Source of the DNA: Betaproteobacteria bacterium
GTDB taxonomy: Bacteria > Pseudomonadota > Gammaproteobacteria > Burkholderiales > Rhodocyclaceae
DNA: 64,000 nt
Reading direction: 5' to 3'
Assembly (NCBI GenBank): GCA_016720065.1
Contig: JADJXY010000002.1
Coordinates: 1,501,001-1,565,000 of the forward strand
A model generated the notes under the pieces. It was given only the letters and a program-made list of their open reading frames with translations, was not told the origin of the DNA and searched no databases. This document shows positions 9,792 to 20,735 of the stretch, piece by piece; the stretch's first letter is position 1; each line of letters opens with the position of its first letter. The position numbers and the translations under genes are program-made.

Positions 9792-10244
9792 GTGAAACTC
9801 CCCCTGATTCCCAACCTGTTTTTATCTGCTGCCTTGATGTTCGCCGGCAACGCCGCTTTCGCCCACGACGATGCCACCCTCGACAAAATGAAAGCCCCGA
9901 ATGGCGGCCAACTGCGTATGGCCGGGCCGTATCACTTCGAACTGCTGGTCGACAAAAACAACAAGGAGGCCAAGGACAGTCCGATTACGGTCTATCTCAC
10001 CGACCATGGTGAGAAAAAGATCCCGGCGGCCGGCGTCAGCGGTACGGCAACGATTCTGGCCGGCAAGTCGAAAGTGACGGTGCCGCTGTCCCCGGCTGGC
10101 GACAACAAGCTGAGCGGGGTCGGCAAGTATGTCTCCGATGGCCATATGAAGGTGGTTGTCTCCATCGTCTTCCCGGATAAAAAGACTGAGCAGGCCCGGT
10201 TTTCCCCGCTGGCAGCGGAGCATGCTGAAGAGCATAAGCATTGA
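9792..10244 (+). CDS. His-rich exported protein following czcA
   Basis: 150-aa predicted periplasmic protein with a signal peptide (cleavage near AFAHDD) and a His/Glu-rich tail (AAEHAEEHKH) suited to metal binding. The central domain has alternating hydrophobic strands (HFELLVD, ITVYLTDHG, ATILAGKSKVTVPLSPAG). It parallels the product at 2441-2824, which also follows an RND pump, so the pump plus this small gene appears to be a repeated unit. RBS GAGGAAAAA precedes the ATG. Function beyond likely metal binding is unknown. Confidence 0.8.
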   Translation: MKLPLIPNLFLSAALMFAGNAAFAHDDATLDKMKAPNGGQLRMAGPYHFELLVDKNNKEAKDSPITVYLTDHGEKKIPAAGVSGTATILAGKSKVTVPLSPAGDNKLSGVGKYVSDGHMKVVVSIVFPDKKTEQARFSPLAAEHAEEHKH

Positions 10245-10278
10245 CCGGCAAAAGCCACGGCAAGTACCGTCTGTGCAA

Positions 10279-10333
10279 ATTACAAAAATGTAATCAAGGA
10301 GTCAGTCTTTTGTTGGTATTGCTTGGCCATACT
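10279..10333 (+). promoter_or_regulatory. metal-regulon promoter, site 2
   Basis: Perfect palindrome ATTACA-AAAA-TGTAAT at 10279-10294, GTCAG at 10301-10305, and -10-like CATACT at 10328-10333, 22 bp after GTCAG. The box ends 72 bp before the ATG at 10366. It drives the DUF411/cusF/cusCBA set. Confidence 0.75.
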
Positions 10334-10365
10334 GCCCTCAGTCAATCGAACGAGGAGTGATTTCC

Positions 10366-10806
10366 ATGGCAAAGCCGATAACTATTCTGCTGACGCTGTT
10401 TGCCCTTGGCGCAGCGGTAAACCTGCCGGCCAGCGCGGCAGATGCGGTCGACGTCTATAAAAGTCCCTATTGTGGATGCTGCGAAAAATGGGTCGAGCAT
10501 CTGCAGCAGGCGGGATTCGCTGTGCGAACCCACGACGTCAATGACGTGCCGGCTGCTCGCCAGCGGCTGGGCATGCCCGAGCGCCTCGGTTCATGTCACA
10601 CAGCCAAGGTCGCCGGCTATGTTGTCGAAGGACACGTCCCCGCCGCCGACATCCAGCGCCTGCTCAAGGAAAAACCGAAGGCCATCGGCTTGGCCGTGCC
10701 TTCGATGCCGCCCGGATCTCCCGGCATGGAGAGCCCCAAGCCGGTTCCCTACAACACGCTGCTGGTCCAGGCCGGTGGTGCAACCACCGTATTTGCCAAA
10801 CACTGA
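10366..10806 (+). CDS. DUF411 family periplasmic metal-binding protein
   Basis: 146-aa exported protein with a signal peptide (LTLFALGAAVNLPASAA). The mature part begins with the DUF411 signature VYKSPYCGCCEKWVEHL, whose Cys cluster CGCC sits at about residues 37-40 in a thioredoxin-like fold, plus LGSCHTAKVAGYVVEGHVP with a further Cys and His. DUF411 proteins are common in copper resistance loci and are thought to bind copper in the periplasm. ATG at 10366 follows GAGGAGTG; an in-frame ATG 9 bp upstream is less well placed. First gene after metal-regulon site 2 and 26 bp upstream of the cusF-like gene. Confidence 0.88.
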   Translation: MAKPITILLTLFALGAAVNLPASAADAVDVYKSPYCGCCEKWVEHLQQAGFAVRTHDVNDVPAARQRLGMPERLGSCHTAKVAGYVVEGHVPAADIQRLLKEKPKAIGLAVPSMPPGSPGMESPKPVPYNTLLVQAGGATTVFAKH

Positions 10807-10832
10807 CCCCTATTCCTCAACAGGAGAAAACC

Positions 10833-11177
10833 ATGAAAGCACTCTTCACCTCAACCCTGATCGCCCTCGTCACCTTGGGTGCTGCGCCGGTTCAAGCGGC
10901 TGGCGATCATGCCGGCCACGGCATGGCGATGCAGGCAACTGCTTCCACAGAAATGCAGATGGTTGATGGCGTAGTCAAGAAAGTCGACAAATCGGCCGGC
11001 AAGGTGACGCTCTCCCATGGGCCGTTGACCAATCTGAGTATGCCGGCGATGACCATGGTTTTCCGGGTCAAGGATGCGAACTGGCTTGATCAGATGAAGG
11101 CGGGCGACAAGATTCGCTTCATGGCTGACAATGTCAATGGCGCGGTAACCATTGTGCATTTCGAACCGGCCAAATAA
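10833..11177 (+). CDS. cusF: CusF-like periplasmic copper-binding protein
   Basis: 114-aa exported protein with a signal peptide ending near VQAAG, a Met/His stretch (HAGHGMAMQ), and a CusF-type OB-fold domain from about residue 45: GVVKKVDKSAGKVTLSHGPL, then LSMPAMTMVFRVKD. The residues expected to bind Cu(I)/Ag(I) in CusF (His, the Met pair, and an aromatic capping residue) are matched by SHG and MPAMTM; the capping Trp is not obvious at the usual place. It would ferry periplasmic Cu(I)/Ag(I) to the CusCBA pump encoded just downstream. A CusF-like domain is also fused to the C-terminus of CusB here. Confidence 0.88.
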   Translation: MKALFTSTLIALVTLGAAPVQAAGDHAGHGMAMQATASTEMQMVDGVVKKVDKSAGKVTLSHGPLTNLSMPAMTMVFRVKDANWLDQMKAGDKIRFMADNVNGAVTIVHFEPAK

Positions 11178-11185
11178 CAACGAGG

Positions 11186-11225
11186 GCGATGGCATTCCGG
11201 GTAAGCCACCCGGAGTGCCCATCGC
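11186..11225 (+). terminator. possible intrinsic terminator after cusF
   Basis: A long hairpin formed by GCGATGG-CATTCCGGGT and its near-complement ACCCGGAGTGCCCATCGC (one bulge, one mismatch-type pair), followed by TTTG. The T run is short, so it may only attenuate read-through into cusC. Confidence 0.4.
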
Positions 11226-11256
11226 TTTGTGAAGTCGCGTTTCACAGGGAGGTCGT

Positions 11257-12528
11257 ATGCGACGATTCAGGCTTGCCCCCATTTTCGCCTTGCTAATGGC
11301 CATCGGCTTGGGCATGCCCGCACTGGCTCAGGAACCGGCTATCGGCGCTTCGGTCGACAGCCTGCTCGATTTCGCCAAGACGCGGAACCCCGAGTACGCG
11401 GCAATGCAGGCTGAAGCGGAGGCCTCCGGCCAACGCATTACATCGGCCGGGGCGCTGCCCGACCCCAAGTTCCGGGCCGAGTTGCGGGACATTACCCGCA
11501 TGGGCGAGCAGAACGCCACGCTTTCCCCAAGTCGCGTCGGCAGTACCAAATATCTGTTGATGCAGGATATTCCCTGGTTCGGCAAGCGCGACCTGAAGCG
11601 GGAAATTGCCGAGTTCGAGGCCGAAGGTGCCAAGGGGCGGGTTATGGGGACATGGGCCGACATCGCCGGCCGGATCAAGGTCAATCATGCCCAGTTGTAC
11701 TACCTCCACGGCAGTGAACGACTGACCCGCGAAATTCTCGACCTGATGATCCGTCTGGAAAAGATCGCCCAGGTCCGCTACGCCGGCGGCCTGGCCGCCC
11801 AGCAGGATGTCATTCGCGCCCAGGTTGAACAGACCACAATGCGCAATGAACTGATCGCGCTGGAAACCGAGCGCCATCATCTGCATGCCCGCCTGAACGC
11901 CTTGCTGGCCCGGCCGAGTCGGGCTCCTCTGGCTGAGCCGAGCCAACTGCGGACACTGCCGCCACCGGCCAGACTCGACTATGTCGCCCTCGAAGAGCGC
12001 GTCCGCGCCAGGAATCCCCAGTTGTTCGCCGACGAGTCGCGGATCAGAGCTGCCGAAAAATCCCGCGATCTGACCTATAAGAATCGCTATCCCGATATAA
12101 CGCTCGGCGTCTCGCCCATCCAGTACCAGAACGAGGTCAAGGAGTGGGAGTTGATGCTCGAAATGAATATCCCGCTGCAGCAGTCCTCGCGCCGGGCTCA
12201 GGAACGAGAATCCGAATCCATGCTGAATGCGGCCCGGGCGCGCAAGGAAGCGACCGCGAACCAGGTGGTCAGTGACCTCGCGGAAGGTCTGGCCGGTATC
12301 GAGGCCGCCCGGCAGACCGAAAATCTGCTAACCAATAGCCTGCTGCCGCAGGCTGAACTGACCTTTCAGGCCGCCTTGGCCGGCTATGAAACCGGCAAGG
12401 TCGATTTCGCCACGCTGCTCGATGCCCAGCGGCAAATCCGCCAGGCCAGACAAAATCAGATCAAGGTACAGGCCGAGGCGCAAATGCGCCTGGCGGAAAT
12501 CGAACGGCTATTAGGGGAAGATCTATGA
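11257..12528 (+). CDS. cusC: CusC-like outer-membrane efflux factor (TolC family)
   Basis: 423-aa outer-membrane channel protein of the Cu/Ag efflux pump. It has a signal peptide (FALLMAIGLGMPALAQ) and two TolC-type helical repeats: SLLDFAKTRNPEYAAMQAEAEASGQR near residue 30 and the region around residue 250 (ALEERVRARNPQLFADESRIRAAEKS). The ending MRLAEIERLLGEDL is typical. ATG follows a strong AGGGAGGT. It overlaps cusB by 4 bp. It differs clearly from the CzcC-like protein at 3695, so the island carries two outer-membrane factors matched to two pump types. Confidence 0.9.
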   Translation: MRRFRLAPIFALLMAIGLGMPALAQEPAIGASVDSLLDFAKTRNPEYAAMQAEAEASGQRITSAGALPDPKFRAELRDITRMGEQNATLSPSRVGSTKYLLMQDIPWFGKRDLKREIAEFEAEGAKGRVMGTWADIAGRIKVNHAQLYYLHGSERLTREILDLMIRLEKIAQVRYAGGLAAQQDVIRAQVEQTTMRNELIALETERHHLHARLNALLARPSRAPLAEPSQLRTLPPPARLDYVALEERVRARNPQLFADESRIRAAEKSRDLTYKNRYPDITLGVSPIQYQNEVKEWELMLEMNIPLQQSSRRAQERESESMLNAARARKEATANQVVSDLAEGLAGIEAARQTENLLTNSLLPQAELTFQAALAGYETGKVDFATLLDAQRQIRQARQNQIKVQAEAQMRLAEIERLLGEDL

Positions 12529-14141
12529 ACAAGGGTGCAGGACTGACCATCGGCGCCATCGCGGTCGCTATAGCGGCCGGCGGCGGCTATTGGCTGGGCG
12601 GGAAAGGCGGCACCTCACACGGTGAATCGGCAACACCGGCGACAGCCGCTTCCCCGGAGCCAGCCAAAAAAGAAAAGAAACTGCTCTTCTACCGCAATCC
12701 GATGGGGTTGCCCGACACCTCGCCGACGCCCAAGAAAGATCCGATGGGGATGGACTACATCGCCGTCTATGAAGGTGAGGCGGACGACGAGCCGGCGGCC
12801 GCCAATCAGATCAAAATCAGTACCGAGAAGGTACAAAAATTGGGCGTGAGGACCGAAGACGCGCAACTGCGCGCCCTCGACAAAGTGGTCCGCGCATCCG
12901 GTCGGATCGAGCCGGATGAACGCCGCATGTATGCGATTTCGCCCAAGTTCGAGGGCTACGTCGAGCGCCTGCACGTCAATGTCACCGGCCAGCCCGTTGG
13001 CAAGGGGCAGCCGCTTTTCGAGGTGTACAGCCCGGAACTGGTTTCCGCCCAGCGCGAATACGCGATTGCCGCCCAGGGCGTCGAATCGCTGAAGGAAGCC
13101 GGCGGACCAGCGCGGGACGGCATGAAGCAACTGGCCGATTCCAGCCTGCTGCGGCTCAAAAACTGGGACATCTCGGAAGAACAAGTCAAGGCCTTGGCCA
13201 AATCCGGCGAGGCGAAGCGGACGATGACTTTCCGCTCGCCGGTGGCCGGCATCGTCACCGAGAAAAAAGCCGTCCAAGGCATGCGCTTCATGCCCGGCGA
13301 GGCACTCTACCAAGTGGCGGACCTCTCCTCAGTGTGGGTCGTCGCCGATGTTTTCGAACAGGATATCGGCCTCATCAAGACCGGAGCCAAGGCCAAGGTC
13401 ATGATCAATGCCTATCCGGGCAAGACTTTCGAAGGCACGATCAGCTATGTCTATCCGACACTGAATGCGCAGACCCGTACCGTGCCGGTTCGCGTCGAAC
13501 TGGCCAATCCGGGGCTGCTGCTCAAGCCGGCCATGTTCGCCCAGGTCGAACTGCCGGTGGGCGCCAAAGGCCAGGTCGTCACCGTGCCGACCTCCGCCGT
13601 CATCGACAGCGGTGCCCGCCAGATCGTGCTGGTCCAGCAAGGCGAAGGCCGCTTCGAGCCGCGCGAAGTCAAACTCGGCGCCCGCAGCGACAACCATGTC
13701 GAAGTGCTGGAGGGTGTCAAGGATGGCGAGCAGGTGGTGGTCGCCGCCAACTTCCTGATTGATGCCGAGAGCAACCTCAAGGCAGCGGTCGGCGGTTTCG
13801 GCCACGCCGCCCACGGCGCCGCCCCAAAAGACGGGCAAGCGGCAGCCTCCGGACAGCCAGCCGCCAAAGGAACTAGCCACCAGGCCGAAGGCACGGTGGA
13901 TGGCATCGACGCAGCGGCCGGCACGATTAGTCTCAATCACGGCCCGGTCGCCAGCCTCAAATGGCCGGCAATGACGATGGAGTTCACGGTCGCCAACCAA
14001 TCGCTGCTGCAAGGGCTGAAACCGGGAGCCAGGGTCGCCGTCGAGTTCGTCGAACGGCAGCCCGGCGAATGGGTTATCACGGCGCTCAAGCCGCTGAGCG
14101 GCACGCCGGCCGCCGGTGCCAACCCGCACGCCGGTCACTGA
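12525..14141 (+). CDS. cusB: CusB-type RND adaptor fused to a C-terminal CusF domain
   Basis: 538-aa periplasmic adaptor. An N-terminal membrane anchor (about residues 5-25, Gly/Ala-rich) is followed by a heavy-metal-binding domain (about residues 46-85, FYRNPMGLPDTSPTPKKDPM), in which the Met residues fit Cu(I) capture. The lipoyl and beta-barrel parts follow (about residues 95-420). After a Gly/Ala/His linker the last ~80 residues (about 455-530) form a CusF-like domain with GTVDGIDAAAGTISLNHGPV and LKWPAMTMEFTV, including the Trp, Met and His set expected for Cu(I)/Ag(I). E. coli CusB lacks this fused domain. It overlaps cusC by 4 bp and cusA follows 24 bp later. Confidence 0.92.
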   Translation: MNKGAGLTIGAIAVAIAAGGGYWLGGKGGTSHGESATPATAASPEPAKKEKKLLFYRNPMGLPDTSPTPKKDPMGMDYIAVYEGEADDEPAAANQIKISTEKVQKLGVRTEDAQLRALDKVVRASGRIEPDERRMYAISPKFEGYVERLHVNVTGQPVGKGQPLFEVYSPELVSAQREYAIAAQGVESLKEAGGPARDGMKQLADSSLLRLKNWDISEEQVKALAKSGEAKRTMTFRSPVAGIVTEKKAVQGMRFMPGEALYQVADLSSVWVVADVFEQDIGLIKTGAKAKVMINAYPGKTFEGTISYVYPTLNAQTRTVPVRVELANPGLLLKPAMFAQVELPVGAKGQVVTVPTSAVIDSGARQIVLVQQGEGRFEPREVKLGARSDNHVEVLEGVKDGEQVVVAANFLIDAESNLKAAVGGFGHAAHGAAPKDGQAAASGQPAAKGTSHQAEGTVDGIDAAAGTISLNHGPVASLKWPAMTMEFTVANQSLLQGLKPGARVAVEFVERQPGEWVITALKPLSGTPAAGANPHAGH

Positions 14142-14165
14142 CCGGTAGCCACGGAGAGTCGCCCC

Positions 14166-17100
14166 ATGTTGGCCAACATTATCGAATGGTCGGGCCGGAA
14201 CCGCTTCCTGGTCCTGCTCGCCACCTTGTTCATCACCATCGGCGGCATTTATGCCGTGTTGCGCACCCCGATCGATGCCTTGCCCGACCTCTCGGACGTC
14301 CAGGTCATCGTCTATACCGAGTATCCCGGCCAGGCGCCGCAGGTCGTCGAAGACCAGGTCACCTACCCGCTGACCACGGCCATGCTGTCGGTACCGAAAT
14401 CGAAGGTGGTGCGCGGCTTTTCCTTCTTCGGCGCGTCCTTCGTGTACATCATCTTCGAGGATGGCACCGATATCTACTGGGCCCGCTCGCGTGTGCTGGA
14501 ATACCTGAATTTCGCCTCCAGTCGCATGCCCAAGGGCGTCACCCCCTCGCTCGGACCGGACGCCACCGGCGTCGGCTGGGTCTACCAGTACGCGCTGCTG
14601 GCCAAGGACAAGACGCTGGCCGAACTGCGCACCATCCAGGACTGGTACGTCCGCTATCAGTTGACCAAGGCGCACGGCGTCGCCGAAGTCGCATCGATCG
14701 GCGGCTTCGTTCAGACCTACCAGGTCACCGTCGACCCGGTGAAACTGCGTTCCTACGGCATTCCGCTGATGAAGGTAGCGCAGGTGATCCGCGACTCGAA
14801 CCGCGATGTCGGTGGCCGTGTCGTCGAGATGGCCGAAACCGAGTACATGGTGCGCGGCAAGGGCTACCTGCGCGGCAAGAGCGACCTCGAAACGCTGGTC
14901 GTCAAAAGCGACAAGGGCACGCCAGTGCTGATCCGCGACATCGCGCGCGTCGAACTGACGCCGGACGAGCGGCGCGGCCTGACCGAACTCAACGGTGAAG
15001 GCGAAGTCGTGTCGGGCATTGCCATGGCGCGCTACGGTGCGAACGCGCTGGAAGTCATCCACAACCTGAAAGCCAAGATCGACGAAATCGGCGGCGGCTT
15101 GCCCGAGGGCGTCACGGTGCAGACGGTGTACGACCGTTCCGAACTGATCCACCGCGCCATCGACACGCTGAAGCGGACGCTGCTTGAGGAGGCACTGATC
15201 GTCGCGCTGGTCTGCATCGTGTTCCTGATGCACGTGCGCAGCGCCCTGGTCGCCATCCTGATGCTGCCGGTCGGCGTGCTGATCGCTTTCATCGCCATGC
15301 GCTCGCTGGGCATGAATTCCAATCTGATGAGCCTGGGCGGTATCGCCATCGCCATCGGCGCCATGATCGACGCCGCCATCGTGATGATCGAGAACGCCCA
15401 CAAGCACCTGGAACGCCTGCCCGAGGAGCACACCAAGGCCGAGCGTGCCGACGCCATGCTCGCCGCCTGCAAGGAAGTCGGCCCGGCGCTGTTCTTCTCG
15501 CTGCTCATCATCACGGTTTCCTTCCTCCCGGTGTTCGCGCTGGAAGGCCAGGAGGGGCGGCTGTTCTCGCCGCTGGCCTTCACCAAGACGTTCTCGATGG
15601 CCGGTGCGGCGCTACTTTCGGTGACGCTGGTGCCGGTCCTGATGATGCTGTTCATCCGCGGCAAGGTCATGCCGGAAGCAAAGAATCCGGTGAATCGTTT
15701 TCTGATCTGGGTCTATCGGCCGATCATCGCCGGCGTCATGCGCTGGAAGAAAATGACCATCGTTGCTGCCGTCGTCGCCTTGGTGGCCTCGATCTACCCG
15801 GCCTCTCAACTCGGCTCGGAGTTCATGCCGACGCTCAACGAGGGTACGCTGCTCTACATGCCGGCGTCGCTGCCCGGCATGTCGATCACCAAAGCCGCCG
15901 AGTTGATGCAGACGCAGAACAAGATCATCAAGAGTTTCCCCGAGGTCGCTTCGGTCTATGGCAAGGCCGGGCGCGCCAATACGGCGACCGATCCGGCGCC
16001 GACCGAGATGTTCGAGACGGTGATCAACCTGAAGCCGGAGTCCGAATGGCGCCCGGGCCTGACCACCGACAAGTTGATTGCCGAACTCGACAAGGCCCTG
16101 CAATTCCCCGGCGTCGCCAACGCCTGGACGATGCCGATCAAGGCCCGCATCGACATGCTGTCCACCGGCATTCGCACGCCGATCGGCATCAAGGTCTTCG
16201 GCAAGGATCTCGGTGAGATGGAAAAAGTGGCCAAGGAAATCGAGGCCGTGGTCAAAGCCGTGCCCGGCACGACCAGTGCCTTCGCCGAGCGCATCACGGG
16301 CGGCTTCTATCTCAATATCGAACCGGACCGCGAGCAACTGGCGCGCTACGGCCTGGCCATCGGCGACCTGCAGGATGTGATCGGCACGGCGCTGGGCGGT
16401 GAGATGGTGACGACCACGGTCGAGGGGCGGGAACGTTTCGGTGTCACCGTGCGCTACCCGCGCGAATTGCGCTCCGATCCGCAGCAGATCGCCCGCGAAG
16501 TGCTGATCCCGACCATGGACGGGGCGATGATTCCGCTCGGGCAACTGGCCAAGGTCGTTGTCGCCAAGGGCGCACCCAGCATCCGTACCGAAAACGCCCT
16601 GCTCTCCGCCTATATTTATGTCGACATCCGCGACCGTGACATTGGCAGCTACGTGGCCGATGCCAAGAAGGCGGTCGCCGAACAGGTCAAGTTCCCGGCC
16701 GGCTACTACGTGACCTGGAGCGGCCAGTTCGAATACATGGAACGGGCCATCGAGAAAATGAAGATCGTCATCCCGGTGACACTGCTTTCGATCTTCCTGC
16801 TGCTCTACCTCAATTTCAAGCGCATTACCGAAACGCTGATCGTCATGCTCTCGGTGCCCTTCGCGCTGGTCGGCGGCATTTGGCTGATGTGGTGGCTCGG
16901 CTACAACCTGTCGGTCGCCGTTGCCGTCGGTTTCATCGCGCTGGCCGGCGTTGCGGCCGAGACCGGCGTCATCATGCTGATCTATCTCGATCATGCCTGG
17001 GAGGAACTCAAGGCCAAGCGGCGCGCCGAGGGCCAGGTACCCGGCCTGGCCGATCTTTACGAGGCGATCATGGAAGGCGCAGTCGAACGGGTGCGACCGA

Positions 17101-17297
17101 AGATGATGACGGTCGTGGCAATCATGGCCGGCCTGCTGCCCATCATGTGGGGTACCGGCACCGGCTCGGAAGTGATGAGCCGCATCGCGGCGCCGATGGT
17201 CGGCGGCATGATTTCTTCGACGGTCCTGACCCTCGCGGTGATTCCGGCAATCTACGCGCTGGTTAAACAGTGGCGCCTGAATCGGGGTGTCGAGTAA
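14166..17297 (+). CDS. cusA: CusA copper/silver RND efflux pump
   Basis: 1043-aa HME-RND permease of the CusA type. Diagnostic features are the TM4 signature IAIGAMIDAAIVMIENAHKH and the three methionine-site motifs known from E. coli CusA: LLYMPASLPG, PTEMFETVI and DMLSTGIRTPIG, which make the Cu(I)/Ag(I) relay. Both halves have the usual periplasmic loop plus TM bundle; the C-terminal bundle ends VLTLAVIPAIYALVKQWRL. It works with CusB and CusC, encoded directly upstream, and is probably co-transcribed with them. Cu/Ag specificity is much better supported than for the two other pumps in the window. Confidence 0.96.
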   Translation: MLANIIEWSGRNRFLVLLATLFITIGGIYAVLRTPIDALPDLSDVQVIVYTEYPGQAPQVVEDQVTYPLTTAMLSVPKSKVVRGFSFFGASFVYIIFEDGTDIYWARSRVLEYLNFASSRMPKGVTPSLGPDATGVGWVYQYALLAKDKTLAELRTIQDWYVRYQLTKAHGVAEVASIGGFVQTYQVTVDPVKLRSYGIPLMKVAQVIRDSNRDVGGRVVEMAETEYMVRGKGYLRGKSDLETLVVKSDKGTPVLIRDIARVELTPDERRGLTELNGEGEVVSGIAMARYGANALEVIHNLKAKIDEIGGGLPEGVTVQTVYDRSELIHRAIDTLKRTLLEEALIVALVCIVFLMHVRSALVAILMLPVGVLIAFIAMRSLGMNSNLMSLGGIAIAIGAMIDAAIVMIENAHKHLERLPEEHTKAERADAMLAACKEVGPALFFSLLIITVSFLPVFALEGQEGRLFSPLAFTKTFSMAGAALLSVTLVPVLMMLFIRGKVMPEAKNPVNRFLIWVYRPIIAGVMRWKKMTIVAAVVALVASIYPASQLGSEFMPTLNEGTLLYMPASLPGMSITKAAELMQTQNKIIKSFPEVASVYGKAGRANTATDPAPTEMFETVINLKPESEWRPGLTTDKLIAELDKALQFPGVANAWTMPIKARIDMLSTGIRTPIGIKVFGKDLGEMEKVAKEIEAVVKAVPGTTSAFAERITGGFYLNIEPDREQLARYGLAIGDLQDVIGTALGGEMVTTTVEGRERFGVTVRYPRELRSDPQQIAREVLIPTMDGAMIPLGQLAKVVVAKGAPSIRTENALLSAYIYVDIRDRDIGSYVADAKKAVAEQVKFPAGYYVTWSGQFEYMERAIEKMKIVIPVTLLSIFLLLYLNFKRITETLIVMLSVPFALVGGIWLMWWLGYNLSVAVAVGFIALAGVAAETGVIMLIYLDHAWEELKAKRRAEGQVPGLADLYEAIMEGAVERVRPKMMTVVAIMAGLLPIMWGTGTGSEVMSRIAAPMVGGMISSTVLTLAVIPAIYALVKQWRLNRGVE

Positions 17298-17325
17298 TGA
17301 ATCTTATCAACGCAAGGAGAACGTG

Positions 17326-17445
17326 ATGTCGAAGAAGCTCTTGGTGGTTGCTGTGACGGTAGTCGGACTGTTGCTGGGCGGGTGTGCCAGTAGTGAATAT
17401 GCGGGCGGCTCCGGAAACGACTCGCACGCCGGTCATTCCCACTAA
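17326..17445 (+). CDS. very small lipoprotein
   Basis: 39-aa product from ATG at 17326 after AAGGAGAACGTG. It has a Lys-Lys start, a hydrophobic segment VVAVTVVGLLLGG and a lipobox LLGGC, leaving a short mature peptide of about 20 residues that ends HAGHSH. It lies between cusA and a DUF2933 gene, all in the same direction. The His-rich tail suggests metal binding. The good ribosome-binding site and complete lipoprotein signal argue that it is translated despite its size. Confidence 0.6.
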   Translation: MSKKLLVVAVTVVGLLLGGCASSEYAGGSGNDSHAGHSH

Positions 17446-17555
17446 TCGGTTCCCATGCTTGGCACCAGAGCCGCCAAGCAAGGCACCACCAGCCAGCCGC
17501 TCATTTTCTGTTCTACCGCTCCACCCGGTGTCAATCAAGAACAAGGAGTCAGCTC

Positions 17556-17792
17556 ATGAAAGCAGAATCTGAACATCATCACCCCGAGCCGTGGTATCGA
17601 TCTCGTGGCGCGGTCGTCGCTGCCATGATCGCGGTCATCCTGGGGTTCTTCATCGTTCGCGAGCATTGGGAACATCTAGCCGGACGGTGGATTTATTTGC
17701 TCCTTCTGCTCTGTCCGTTGATGCACTTCTTTGGTCACGGCGGACATGGCGGTCACGGCAAGGAAAAAGGCAGCGATGAACAAAATTCGTAG
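17556..17792 (+). CDS. DUF2933 small membrane protein
   Basis: 78-aa protein with a His-rich start (SEHHHPEPW), two hydrophobic segments (VVAAMIAVILGFFIV and WIYLLLLLCPLMHFF) and a His/Gly tail (GHGGHGGHGK). This matches the DUF2933 family, small membrane proteins found in copper and heavy-metal islands. ATG follows AAGGAGTCAGCTC. Its 3' end overlaps the cytochrome c gene by 17 bp. Role unknown; the His clusters on both ends suggest metal binding. Confidence 0.75.
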   Translation: MKAESEHHHPEPWYRSRGAVVAAMIAVILGFFIVREHWEHLAGRWIYLLLLLCPLMHFFGHGGHGGHGKEKGSDEQNS

Positions 17793-18162
17793 ACGACAGT
17801 TCGCCGTGGGGTTGATCGCGTTGTTCAGTCTGTCGGTGCAAGCCCAAAGCTGGCAGGTGCCCAAACCCAGTCCAGGCCTGATGCCCAATCCGGCAGCCGG
17901 CAAGACACTATTCGCGAAACATTGCGCGGCCTGTCACGGTACGGAATTGAAAGGTTCGGACAAGGGACCGCCTCTCCTGCACCGCATCTACGAGCCCTCG
18001 CACCATGCCGATGCCGCTTTCCAACTCGCCGCCAAGAACGGCGTGCGCGCCCATCACTGGAAATTCGGCGATATGGCGCCGGTGCCGCAGGTAACACCCG
18101 ACGACGTGGCACACATCACGGCCTATGTGCGCAGCGAGCAGCGCAAGGTTGGTATCGACTAA
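17776..18162 (+). CDS. exported c-type cytochrome
   Basis: 128-aa protein with an N-terminal twin-Arg-like/Sec signal (RRRQFAVGLIALFSLSVQA) and a single haem-attachment motif CAACH at about residues 50-54 within AGKTLFAKHCAACHG, the hallmark of class I cytochrome c. The likely distal Met is in KFGDMAPVPQVTPDDVAHI. Small mono-haem cytochromes of this kind are often found beside copper efflux genes; a redox role with periplasmic copper is inferred only. The start overlaps the DUF2933 gene. A clear terminator hairpin lies about 100 bp after the stop. Confidence 0.88.
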   Translation: MNKIRRRQFAVGLIALFSLSVQAQSWQVPKPSPGLMPNPAAGKTLFAKHCAACHGTELKGSDKGPPLLHRIYEPSHHADAAFQLAAKNGVRAHHWKFGDMAPVPQVTPDDVAHITAYVRSEQRKVGID

Positions 18163-18260
18163 ATAGAAAGTAGTCATGAGGCAAAATCTGGCTGGAGCCT
18201 GTGCAACTTTAGCAAGATCCCTTTTGCGGTCGGCTTTCTCTCCTGCGCGACTGTTGCTGA

Positions 18261-18290
18261 TGGCCTTGCTGCAGAGCAAGGCCAATTTTT
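18261..18290 (+). terminator. intrinsic terminator
   Basis: Perfect 10-bp stem TGGCCTTGCT (18261-18270) and AGCAAGGCCA (18275-18284), 4-nt loop, followed by ATTTTTTCT. It ends the transcript that includes cusCBA, DUF2933 and the cytochrome gene, and separates it from copA. Confidence 0.75.
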
Positions 18291-18371
18291 TCTAAATTGG
18301 CCCACGGGGCATGCTGGATCAACTTTGAGCAAATTGCATAGTTGTGATTTTTTGATTAAAGGGAAGTAGCC

Positions 18372-20720
<2,349 letters not shown>

Positions 20721-20735
20721 AACAGAGATCTGCTG

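Noticed and set aside
13329..15431. Minus-strand open frame of 700 codons opposite cusB and cusA
   Set aside because: Composition (His, Asp, Gln, Arg-rich, no domains) is typical of the antisense of G+C-rich coding sequence, and the plus strand holds two certain genes.
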